Assembly: GCA_002496425.1 (NCBI GenBank)
Contig: DAJS01000029.1
Span: 31,993-63,674 of the forward strand
Direction: 5' to 3'
Length of the DNA stretch: 31,682 bases
From: Acidilobaceae archaeon UBA162
Lineage (GTDB): Archaea > Thermoproteota > Thermoprotei_A > Sulfolobales > Acidilobaceae
The position numbers and the translations under genes were made by a program. Of the stretch, positions 7,982-14,869 are shown piece by piece (the first letter of the stretch is position 1; every line of letters starts with the position of its first letter). The notes under the pieces were generated by a model, which worked only from the letters and a program-made list of their open reading frames with translations, was not told the origin of the DNA and did not search any database.

Positions 7982-8599
7982 ATGCCAAGGGTCCCAGCGC
8001 CTGGGGCTCTCAGCTTGAGACTTGACGAGAACATAATGCATGAGGTAGCGGACGTAATAAGACAGCTCTATGCCAGGGGGCTCACACAGGTAAGGGGCGG
8101 CAACGTGAGCGTGATAGACAGGCAAGCTGGCACAGTTTACATCACACCCACGGGGGTTCCTAGACACTTGATAAACGATAATGACATTGCTGTCGTGACC
8201 GTGGATGGCAAGGTGATAGTGGGCACACCGAGCAGCGAGCTGAGGATGCACCTAAGCACATACAGGCACGTCCCTGACGCTAAAGCTATAGTACATGCTC
8301 ACCCGGTCAACGTTTTAGCCCTATACGAGTCTGGGGGCTCCCTAGACCTGAGCCTCTTCACTGAGGCCGCCGTGCGCGCCAAGTGCGTCGCCGAGGTGCC
8401 GCCTCTGCAGCCTGGCACCGAGGAGCTAGCGGAGGCCGTGGGCAGGGCCCTGGAATCCACAGGCTGTAACGTGGCCGTGTTGAGAAGACATGGCATAGTC
8501 GCATACTCGACTATAAGCGCCTACGACGCGCTTGACGTAGTTGAAGCCATGGCAGACCTGGCACAGGAGCAGGCCCTAATGAGGACCCTCAGGCCCTGA
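7982..8599 (+). CDS. Class II aldolase/adducin family protein (fuculose-phosphate-aldolase-like)
   Basis: 205-residue zinc-dependent aldolase-fold enzyme. The three zinc-ligand histidines are visible: H105 and H107 in IVHAHPVN and H170 in RRHGIVAYS. E86 in SSELRMH matches the catalytic acid position. The substrate phosphate-binding RGGNVSV (38-44) and the TPTG turn are typical of L-fuculose-1-phosphate aldolase. Members of this family also act as methylthioribulose-phosphate dehydratase or other sugar-phosphate aldolases, and the sequence does not decide between them. The start is ATG at 7982, 32 bases after the radical SAM stop on the same strand, so co-transcription is likely. Its stop is only 12 bp from the stop of the convergent ferritin-like gene. 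Confidence 0.88.
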   Translation: MPRVPAPGALSLRLDENIMHEVADVIRQLYARGLTQVRGGNVSVIDRQAGTVYITPTGVPRHLINDNDIAVVTVDGKVIVGTPSSELRMHLSTYRHVPDAKAIVHAHPVNVLALYESGGSLDLSLFTEAAVRAKCVAEVPPLQPGTEELAEAVGRALESTGCNVAVLRRHGIVAYSTISAYDALDVVEAMADLAQEQALMRTLRP

Positions 8600-8611
8600 A
8601 ATCTCACAAGG

Positions 8612-9112
8612 TCAGCCGCCAGGCGTGCCATGGTACACAGCGTCTCTCCATATGGCCTCCCATAGGTCCTGCTCCGTTAGCGTGATCTTCTTTATTAACG
8701 CGTCGTAGATCTGCCTGAGCGCAGCGTGGTGGAACTGCTCGTCTCTGAGTAGAATGTCTATCAGGAACTGAACCACCGCGTCATCCTTTATCACTGGATC
8801 TTCCTTGAGCCTCTGGAGCTCCTCTATGCTCTCCTTCTCCATGTTTATGTGATCCTCCATGTCCTTTAGCACAGCCGACGACTCAGCCTCGGTTATGATA
8901 TTTGGGCTACCCATCAGGAGGGCCAAGGTCTCGTAGATCTTTGAGTGTTTGATAGAGTCCTGGGACACGGCGTCAATTATCGTCCTAACTACCGGGTTTA
9001 TGGACTTGTCGGAAGTGGACCTAAGCCTCTCGGCGTACTCAAGCTCTCTCTTGGACTCCTTCTTAAAGTACTCTGCTAGCTCCCTCTTCCTGAGGACCTC
9101 GTCTACGCTCAA
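8612..9112 (-). CDS. Ferritin-like four-helix protein (rubrerythrin-like, no rubredoxin domain)
   Basis: 166-residue helical protein with four helices carrying diiron-type residues: ELEYAERL (about 23-30), DSIKHSKIYE (about 52-62), EDHINMEKESIEEL (about 85-98) and RDEQFHHAALRQIYD (about 127-141). The last has an intact E-x2-H. In the second helix the residue three before the histidine is serine, with an aspartate one position earlier, so the first E-x2-H half-site is altered (D-S-I-K-H). No rubredoxin-type C-x2-C pair is present. Likely roles are iron handling or peroxide/oxygen defence; this is inference from fold. It is divergent from the dipeptidase gene with a shared AT-rich promoter region. 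Confidence 0.8.
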   Translation of the reverse strand: MSVDEVLRKRELAEYFKKESKRELEYAERLRSTSDKSINPVVRTIIDAVSQDSIKHSKIYETLALLMGSPNIITEAESSAVLKDMEDHINMEKESIEELQRLKEDPVIKDDAVVQFLIDILLRDEQFHHAALRQIYDALIKKITLTEQDLWEAIWRDAVYHGTPGG

Positions 9113-9146
9113 AACAATTCACCATAATGTTAGTACGTTGCGCTGA

Positions 9147-9180
9147 GCTATATACTTTCTCCCTTTTACTGTGTAAAAGC
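9147..9180. promoter_or_regulatory. Divergent promoter region, ferritin-like gene and dipeptidase
   Basis: GCTATATACTTT at 9147-9158 reads AAAGTATATAGC on the minus strand and would start the ferritin-like mRNA near 9126, 14 nt before its ATG (9112). On the plus strand a separate box, TGTAAAAGC at 9172-9180, predicts a start near 9202, 9 nt before the dipeptidase ATG at 9211. The dipeptidase has no clear ribosome site, so its mRNA is probably leaderless or nearly so. Confidence 0.45.
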
Positions 9181-9210
9181 GCTTCCTTACCTTTGCACTG
9201 TCGACCAGAA

Positions 9211-10101
9211 ATGAGGCTCTTCGACCTGCATGAGGACATAGGGCACTGGTACTCAAGGGGCTTCGACTTTGTATCAGGCGATGGACCCACGAGCCTTCAG
9301 AAGCTCCAGGCCCTGGGCGACGTGGCTGTAGTGGCCATAATGTTCCCTGCTACTGGCAGACAGAGATATGACCTGACGCTTAACACTATGTTGAGTCAGC
9401 TCAAGTTCATGCTTGAACTTGAGAGGGAAGGGAAGGTAAGGATAGTTAGGAGGACCAGCGACTTAGACCAGCCAGGAGTCAAGTTTGTCATAGGCCTAGA
9501 GGGAACGGACTCCCTAGTTGATGCTCGCGACCTCCTGTGGCTTCATCAGGCAGGGCTGAGGCTGATAGCGCTTACATGGAACTACAACACAAAGTTCGCA
9601 GCCTCCTGTACTGCCAAGAAGGATTACGGCCTGACCGACCTTGGTCAGGAGCTGGTGGAGCTAGCTAACGAGCTGGGCATCGTTATAGACGTGTCGCACA
9701 CCTCTAAGAACACGGTCATTGATGTAGCTAAGGTGACCAAAAAGCCCATAGTGGCTACCCACAGTAACGTGAGCTCCCTGAAGCAGCACTACAGGAACCT
9801 AGATGATGATGCCCTGAAAGCGCTTGCCGATACGGGCGGTGTAGTTGGCGTGACCAGCATACCTGATACCCTACCATCCCCTAACGTGGAGTCTATGGTT
9901 AAGGTGGCCAACTACGTGGGCGAGCACGTTGGGTGGGAACACGTGGCCTTGGGCACAGATTTCTTAGGTCTTGAGAGGTACCCTGAGGGCTTCTCAGACC
10001 TCAGCCACCTGGATCACCTGGCCCACCTCCTCGGCGACAAGGCAGAGCTGGTCCTATGGAGAAACGCCTATAGGGTCTTCAAGGAGACCCTACCACCTTA
10101 A
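9211..10101 (+). CDS. Membrane dipeptidase family (M19) peptidase
   Basis: 296-residue TIM-barrel metallopeptidase of the renal dipeptidase family. Zinc ligands are visible in order: H7 and D9 (FDLHEDIG), E98 (GLEGTD), H163 (DVSHTS), H184 (VATHSNV) and D250 (ALGTDFLGLE). The characteristic block LTWNYNTKFA...GLTDLGQELVELANELGIVIDVSH lies at 121-163. It probably hydrolyses dipeptides (family knowledge) in the cytosol, since no signal peptide is seen at this start. The frame is open back to an ATG at 9127, but translation from there would add a 28-residue cysteine-rich tail with no family counterpart and would begin upstream of the predicted transcript start, so 9211 is chosen. Confidence 0.9.
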   Translation: MRLFDLHEDIGHWYSRGFDFVSGDGPTSLQKLQALGDVAVVAIMFPATGRQRYDLTLNTMLSQLKFMLELEREGKVRIVRRTSDLDQPGVKFVIGLEGTDSLVDARDLLWLHQAGLRLIALTWNYNTKFAASCTAKKDYGLTDLGQELVELANELGIVIDVSHTSKNTVIDVAKVTKKPIVATHSNVSSLKQHYRNLDDDALKALADTGGVVGVTSIPDTLPSPNVESMVKVANYVGEHVGWEHVALGTDFLGLERYPEGFSDLSHLDHLAHLLGDKAELVLWRNAYRVFKETLPP

Positions 10102-10119
10102 CCTAAATTTACCCTTTTG

Positions 10120-10133
10120 TCCATATTAAATAA
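10120..10133 (+). promoter_or_regulatory. TATA box for Hjc gene
   Basis: CATATTAAATAAG lies 18-30 bp before the TTG start at 10150, which would place transcription initiation at or next to the start codon. The mRNA would be leaderless. This suggests hjc is transcribed on its own and not only from the dipeptidase promoter. Confidence 0.45.
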
Positions 10134-10149
10134 GCAGCTGAGGTAAACC

Positions 10150-10584
10150 TTGACCAACCCTAAGTCTAAGGCAACGAGAGTTGAGAACGAGCTAGCAAAC
10201 ACGCTGTGGGAGAGGGGCTTCGCTGTGGTCAGAGGACCCTCAAGTGGTGGAGGCGTGAGGAGGAGGTACCAGCCAGACCTAGTTGCAATAAAGGGTGGCA
10301 AGGTGCTGGTAATAGAAATTAAGTCCAGAAGCGGGAACTCACCGATATACCTTGACTCTGAGCAGGTGCTAGGCCTGTCCGAGTTCGCCAGAAGGGCCGG
10401 AGGCCTGGCACTCATAGCTGTAAGGCTCAGGGGCGGCGAGTGGAGGTTCCACACTATAGACGAACTGGAGCCCACAGGAGCCTCCTTTAGGCTCTCGGAA
10501 CCTCTCTCAGGCATGAGGATCAGGGACCTGGAGGAGGCCATTGAGAGAAAAGATAGGGACCTGCTCTCTTATTTGAAAGGCTAA
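10150..10584 (+). CDS. hjc: Holliday junction resolvase Hjc
   Basis: 144-residue archaeal resolvase that cuts four-way DNA junctions during recombination and fork repair. The nuclease signature matches the crenarchaeal Hjc pattern: E12 (RVENELAN), the basic, glycine-rich segment RGPSSGGGVRRR (28-39), D43 in QPDLVAIK, and E56-x-K58 in VIEIKSR. The following Q (SEQVLGLSEFARRAGG) is also typical. A TTG start at 10150 gives the expected N-terminus (about 11 residues before the first catalytic Glu). It lies between the dipeptidase and citrate synthase genes, with separate promoters, so no operon partner is implied. Confidence 0.93.
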   Translation: MTNPKSKATRVENELANTLWERGFAVVRGPSSGGGVRRRYQPDLVAIKGGKVLVIEIKSRSGNSPIYLDSEQVLGLSEFARRAGGLALIAVRLRGGEWRFHTIDELEPTGASFRLSEPLSGMRIRDLEEAIERKDRDLLSYLKG

Positions 10585-10642
10585 CGTGAAAGGTTGCTAG
10601 AACTCACGTCAGGACGTTAATTGCGCTCTCTACTTGAAGCCC

Positions 10643-10679
10643 CTTATATCAGGTAGGGCCCTGAGCACCTGAGAGGGGC
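10643..10679 (+). promoter_or_regulatory. Promoter and ribosome site of citrate synthase gene
   Basis: TATA-like CTTATATC at 10643-10650 predicts initiation near 10673. The short leader holds GAGAGGGG (about 10671-10678) ahead of the TTG start at 10685. Confidence 0.5.
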
Positions 10680-10684
10680 GTAGG

Positions 10685-11890
10685 TTGTCCAAAGAGGTCG
10701 AGTGCACATATGAGGAAGGACCCCTCGGGCGCAGGATAATTGTCCCCAAGGGCCTATACAACGTTATCGTCGACACCACAGAGATAAGCGGTGTGGATCC
10801 CACGGGAAAGGCTACTATATATAGGGGAGGCTACACGATAGATGACATAGGCGCCAACGCAGACTTCTACGAGGCTGCCTTCCTGCTACACTATGGACAC
10901 TTGCCCAACGAGGACGAGTACAAGGAGTACAAGAAGAAGTTAGACTCGTACCGCACGCAGATACCTGCTAAGCTGATAGACGCCCTCAAGCTGGTCCCAG
11001 CCACTCACCCCATGTACTACGCCCAGTTCGCCTACAACCTCCTGGGCCAGTTCTTCGCTCCAGAATGGCCCCAGAAGGCTAACTTCGAGTTCCTAGAGGA
11101 GCATGCCATGAGGCTGATAGCCCTCACGCCGTTCATATTTGCCGCAGCCTGGCACCTGCCGAGAGATGGCAACCTCTACATGCCTGACCCTAGCCTACCC
11201 CACGCCAAGGATGCCCTAAGGATGATACTTGGTCGTGAGCCCTCAGACCTTGAGGCCAGAGCCTTCGAGGCCACTCTGGTGCTCTACATGGATCATGGCT
11301 TCAACGCCAGCACCTTCACCGTAAGGGTGTCGGCAAGCACGCTGACGGACATATACAGCGCCGCAGCCGCTGGCGTGGCCTCACTCAAGGGACCGCTCCA
11401 TGGAGGAGCCAATGAGCAGGCCATGGCGATGCTCCTCGAGGCCAAGAAGCAAGCGGATGCCAAGGGCGTGCCGCTGGATCAGTACATAGAGGAGTACATT
11501 GTTGAGAAGCTGAAGAGGAAGGAGCTAATAATGGGCTTTGGGCACAGGGTCTACAAGATTCATGACCCAAGGACCGACGTCGCCAGGAAATTCGTCCAGC
11601 AGCTAAAGGACGGCGACATGTGGGTCAAGGTGCTGACCAAGGCCGAAGAGGTCATGCAGAGGGAGAAGAAGCTGCCGGCCAACATAGATCTATACACAGG
11701 AGTCCTCTACTATCAGCTGGGCATACCAATACCCATGTACACACCTATATTCGCCATGGGTAGAATAGTCGGCTGGACCGCACACTACATAGAGCAGTTC
11801 CTGAACAACAAGCTAATAAGGCCTGACGAGAAGTACGTAGGCCCCACGGGCCTCAAGTACGTTCCCATGTCTCAGAGGTCCCGTAAGTAA
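10685..11890 (+). CDS. gltA: Citrate synthase
   Basis: 401-residue type I-like archaeal citrate synthase that condenses acetyl-CoA with oxaloacetate. The three catalytic residues lie in LHGGANEQAM (His, about 240), GFGHRVYKIHDPRTD (His, about 281) and ANIDLYTGVLYYQLGIP (Asp, about 333). The N-terminal block VDTTEISGVDPTGKATIYRGGYTIDDI is standard for the family. Archaeal members often also use propionyl-CoA (2-methylcitrate synthase activity), which cannot be excluded. The TTG start is supported by the upstream GAGAGGGG and TATA box. Together with the fumarase operon it indicates a working citric acid cycle or its branches. Confidence 0.95.
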   Translation: MSKEVECTYEEGPLGRRIIVPKGLYNVIVDTTEISGVDPTGKATIYRGGYTIDDIGANADFYEAAFLLHYGHLPNEDEYKEYKKKLDSYRTQIPAKLIDALKLVPATHPMYYAQFAYNLLGQFFAPEWPQKANFEFLEEHAMRLIALTPFIFAAAWHLPRDGNLYMPDPSLPHAKDALRMILGREPSDLEARAFEATLVLYMDHGFNASTFTVRVSASTLTDIYSAAAAGVASLKGPLHGGANEQAMAMLLEAKKQADAKGVPLDQYIEEYIVEKLKRKELIMGFGHRVYKIHDPRTDVARKFVQQLKDGDMWVKVLTKAEEVMQREKKLPANIDLYTGVLYYQLGIPIPMYTPIFAMGRIVGWTAHYIEQFLNNKLIRPDEKYVGPTGLKYVPMSQRSRK

Positions 11891-11920
11891 CTAATGGGCT
11901 GAGACGCGCTCGCAGCCGTC

Positions 11921-11937
11921 TATTTGGCTTTTTTAGG
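11921..11937. terminator. T-rich terminator between convergent genes
   Basis: A run of six T (11929-11934) follows the citrate synthase stop by about 40 bp and ends just before the stop of the convergent ABC permease at 11938. Crenarchaeal transcription commonly ends at such oligo-T tracts on the non-template strand. No stable hairpin precedes it. Confidence 0.4.
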
Positions 11938-12801
11938 TCAGTAGTTTTCTAGCACCCTTAGGCTGGCCCATGCTCCTATGATAGTAAGCACGGCAGAAAT
12001 TCCGACCAGTATAGCCCATGCCTCCACGTAGTTGACCGTGTGCAGCCCAAGCATGTTATACCTAACTATATCGGCGGTATATGTCAATGGGTTGAACTTA
12101 GCCACTTCTTGGAGCCAGTCGGGCATCTGCTTTAGCGGGAAGAGTACAGGTGAGGCAAACATGAGGGGTAAGTTAATTAGATTAAGTATTGAGAACATTA
12201 TCTCCTGGTTGTCAACGTTGAAGCCTATTCCCTCAAAGAGGCTTATGAAGCCTATGGCCAACAAAGCTATGGCCACGCCTGACAGTATGAAGCCCAGTAG
12301 CGTTACGTCAGGCTTAAAGCCAAGGGCTAGGGCTATGACTAGCAGCACAGTCTCGTAGAAGAATATCCTTATCAGGGTCCCAACAATCTTTGCTAGGAAA
12401 ATGCTGAAGCGGGGCGCAGGCGTCATCCTGAGCCTGTTCATGCTTCCGAGCCTCTTCTCAAACACTATGTTCACGCCGCCGAAGGCGCTCTGGAAGAAAG
12501 CAAACACAACTAGCATGCCTGTGGTCAGGAAGCTGAAGTAGTCAGTTGTGCCGAACAGCTTAACAAGGGCGGTCTGGCTGGCGTTCTCCATGACCTTTTG
12601 TATATATGGCGCGTAAGGCTGAAGCTGCGGCGGTAGGCTCAGTGCAAACGTGCTTGGTGAGAATATTTTTGTGAAGTTTATACTCTTGCCGAAGAGTCCA
12701 AGCCAGGCCAGAGGGGTTACGAGGGACACTATAAATACGCCCCTCCTACCCCACCACTTCTTCAGCTCCCTCCATGTGAGTACCCAGACCTCGTAGATCA
12801 T
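11938..12801 (-). CDS. ABC-2 type transporter permease
   Basis: 287-residue membrane subunit with about six hydrophobic helices: residues near 22-38 (VFIVSLVTPLAWLGLFG), 90-107, 133-160, 168-190, 200-222 and 258-280. A large, partly hydrophilic loop lies between the first two, and the conserved ABC-2 block FNPLTYTADIVRYNMLG (about 236-252) precedes the last helix. The amphipathic connection FEKRLGSMNRLRMTPAPRFSIFLAK is the coupling region of the family. It overlaps the ATPase gene by 4 bp (stop and start share ATGA at 12798-12801), so the two are translationally coupled and form an exporter. The cargo is unknown; drug or lipid export is typical of the DrrAB-type family. Confidence 0.88.
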   Translation of the reverse strand: MIYEVWVLTWRELKKWWGRRGVFIVSLVTPLAWLGLFGKSINFTKIFSPSTFALSLPPQLQPYAPYIQKVMENASQTALVKLFGTTDYFSFLTTGMLVVFAFFQSAFGGVNIVFEKRLGSMNRLRMTPAPRFSIFLAKIVGTLIRIFFYETVLLVIALALGFKPDVTLLGFILSGVAIALLAIGFISLFEGIGFNVDNQEIMFSILNLINLPLMFASPVLFPLKQMPDWLQEVAKFNPLTYTADIVRYNMLGLHTVNYVEAWAILVGISAVLTIIGAWASLRVLENY

Positions 12802-13787
12802 GATCTCATCGCCCCCATAAGCCTCCTGAACTTGAAGGTGTCAAACGACTCCTCATCTCTCAGCCCGTGGCCCGTGAGCTCCAGGAACACCTCCTCAAGG
12901 TTGGGCCTAACGACCCTCAGCTCACGTACATCAAAGCTTGACAGCAACTTTATCAGTTGTGGCATAGCATCGGCCGATGACGGTACCTTAACTACGAGCT
13001 GTCCGTCAACCTCGCTGACGTCCTTGAACTCGACTGAAATAGCCTCGAGGGCCCTCCTAACCTCGTCCGGAGACCCAAGCTTAAGGTATATCCTGTCACC
13101 CTTTATCCTGGACTTCAGCTCGTCAGGGCTCCCGAGGGCCACTATGTGGCCATGATCCATTATCGCCACCCTGTCTGAAAGCTCGTCTGCCTCCTCCATA
13201 TAGTGTGTTGTCAGGACGACAGTGACGCCAACCTTCTTTAGGCGCCTGATAAGGTCCCATATGTGGCGCCTGCTCTGAACGTCAAGCCCCACTGTAGGCT
13301 CGTCAAGGAACACCACCTGAGGGTCATGGACTACGCTCATGGCTATCTCAAGCCTCCTCCTCATGCCCCCACTGTAGTACATAACCCTCCTGTTCGCCGC
13401 ATCCTCAAGTTCCATGAACCTTATTGCCTCCTTGGCTCTCTCCTCGGCCTCCTTGCCCCTGTAGCCGTGAAGCCTGGCCATGAGAAGCACATTATCAAAG
13501 CCGGTGAGCTCATCATCAGCCGTCAGGTCCTGGGGTACCACTCCTATGATCCTTCTTACGGCTGTCCTGTCCCTAACTATGCTGTAACCTTCGACCAGCG
13601 CGTCGCCCTCAGTAGGCATCCTCAGGGTTGATAGCATTGACACTGTGGTTGTCTTGCCAGCCCCGTTAGGGCCCAGGAGCGAGAAGACCTCACCTCTGTA
13701 GACCTGAAAGCTTATGTGGTCAACTGCTAGGAGCCTGCCATATCGCTTCGTGAGTCCCCTGACATCTATTGAGACCTGCGCTGGCAT
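12798..13787 (-). CDS. ABC transporter ATP-binding protein (DrrA type)
   Basis: 329-residue ATPase for the adjacent permease. Walker A is GPNGAGKTTT (about 39-48), the Q-loop is in GVVPQDLTADDELTG, the signature is YSGGMRRRLEIAMSV, Walker B is VVFLDEPTVGLD, and the H-loop is VVLTTHYMEEADELSDRV. The C-terminal extension (about 225-300; EVRRALEAISVEFKD...LRVVRPNLEEVFLELTG) is the domain found in DrrA/daunorubicin-type exporters. It is the first gene of the two-gene operon; the promoter with an unusually AT-rich double TATA and an adjacent dyad lies at 13821-13847. Confidence 0.93.
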   Translation of the reverse strand: MPAQVSIDVRGLTKRYGRLLAVDHISFQVYRGEVFSLLGPNGAGKTTTVSMLSTLRMPTEGDALVEGYSIVRDRTAVRRIIGVVPQDLTADDELTGFDNVLLMARLHGYRGKEAEERAKEAIRFMELEDAANRRVMYYSGGMRRRLEIAMSVVHDPQVVFLDEPTVGLDVQSRRHIWDLIRRLKKVGVTVVLTTHYMEEADELSDRVAIMDHGHIVALGSPDELKSRIKGDRIYLKLGSPDEVRRALEAISVEFKDVSEVDGQLVVKVPSSADAMPQLIKLLSSFDVRELRVVRPNLEEVFLELTGHGLRDEESFDTFKFRRLMGAMRS

Positions 13788-13820
13788 TAGTATCGCCTAG
13801 CCATTACCTATTAGGTGCAG

Positions 13821-13847
13821 TTATATATCTTTATACAATATTTTGTA
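13821..13847 (-). promoter_or_regulatory. ABC exporter promoter with operator-like dyad
   Basis: Read on the minus strand, the sequence TATAAAGATATATAA (13821-13835) offers an extended TATA box 34-48 nt before the ATG at 13787, which predicts a leader of about 10 nt. Directly upstream and overlapping the box edge is a perfect inverted repeat with TACAA/TTGTA arms and a 4-nt centre (13834-13847). Its position at the BRE/TATA border is where a small-molecule-responsive repressor would block TFB/TBP. The regulator itself is not next to it. Confidence 0.45.
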
Positions 13848-13881
13848 GCTTAGATTATGTGATGTTGCCGGTGCGGTCAGC

Positions 13882-14754
13882 TTAGGTGCCACCCTCCTGG
13901 TTCTGGCTCAGCCTCCTCATTAGCTGAGCGGACTCGGCCAGGTGCTTCCTACCTATCCTGAGGTGCTCTCCCATCTCAACTAGCACGTCCTGCCCAGCGA
14001 CTAGACTCTCAAGGGAGGCACGCAACGTGTAGACCCTGCGCACCCTATCCTCGTCAGCAGCGTAAAGCATCATGGCTGGAGGCCTTGAGGTGTCGTAGAC
14101 AGCTATCTCAGCGCTGGCACCGGTCTGAATCAGGGCCTCGGGCAGGCCTGCTGCCCTCCTGAGCCTCTGGGATGCCTCTAGCACGTCAGCGACGCCGTCA
14201 AGGGAGTAAGCCTCCCTACCAGTCAACACCATGTTATACAGATCCCCATCCTTAAGCTCACCGCCCGGACAGCCATTGCCACCTATGGTTATGGCGCCGC
14301 GAAGCAGTGGCTGAACCTTGTACTCCTCGGAGCACGAGGGCCTAGCAGCGCCATAGAAGCCCCCTATCTGCCTGGCAAGCTCAAGGGGCAGGGAGGGGGT
14401 CAGGGATTCAACAAAGATAGTAGTGACTCCCATCATATGGAGCTCGTATATGCCAGGCAGTGAGAGCGCGAAGAGGTCGCGGTCCGAGAGCCTCCTGTAG
14501 AACTCGATGCGCCTCAGCAGCGAGGGCCTCTCAAACCTTATGGGATAGGCTGCTACGTCAGCGACACTGGCAAGGCCTGGGACCACTATGCGGCCCTCGC
14601 CGCCTATTATGAGTGTGGCGTCCTGTAACTCGTCTGGAACCGGCTGAGGCCCCACGTCCTTTATTATGCCGTCCTCTATGTAGACGTAACCATCCCTAAC
14701 AAGCTCCTTGCCCGTATAGACTACTGACGCCGTAATTAACACTGATATGTTCAT
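13882..14754 (-). CDS. Amidohydrolase-like protein lacking the metal site (probable pseudoenzyme)
   Basis: The N-terminal part has the beta-sandwich pattern of composite-domain amidohydrolases (GKELVRDGYVYIEDGIIKDVG, then RIVVPG), and the C-terminal end again fits that sandwich (AEIAVYDTSRP). But where active members read PGxIDxHxH this protein has PGLASVADVAAYPIR, without the HxH pair, and the later Lys/His/Asp metal ligands are not seen. At about 290 residues it is also shorter than the usual 380-450. I prefer the ATG at 14754 over the ATG at 14772: a TATA box (TTTAA at 14790-14794) places transcription near 14766, and GGTGAAAGG lies directly before 14754. It is divergent from the PIN/ATPase gene. 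Function unknown; a structural or binding role is my inference. Confidence 0.7.
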   Translation of the reverse strand: MNISVLITASVVYTGKELVRDGYVYIEDGIIKDVGPQPVPDELQDATLIIGGEGRIVVPGLASVADVAAYPIRFERPSLLRRIEFYRRLSDRDLFALSLPGIYELHMMGVTTIFVESLTPSLPLELARQIGGFYGAARPSCSEEYKVQPLLRGAITIGGNGCPGGELKDGDLYNMVLTGREAYSLDGVADVLEASQRLRRAAGLPEALIQTGASAEIAVYDTSRPPAMMLYAADEDRVRRVYTLRASLESLVAGQDVLVEMGEHLRIGRKHLAESAQLMRRLSQNQEGGT

Positions 14755-14869
14755 TCCTTTCACCAACCTCATCAGACTCCCTTCAGGCCTTAAAGGCTTA
14801 GTAGAGAAGCCTCTGCAAGGGATATTTGCCCTAGGCCTGGAATAACTCAGGGGCCGGTGACCTATAGGG

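Noticed and set aside
9127..9210. 28-residue N-terminal extension of the dipeptidase
   Set aside because: It begins upstream of the predicted transcript start and ends just before the conserved family N-terminus.
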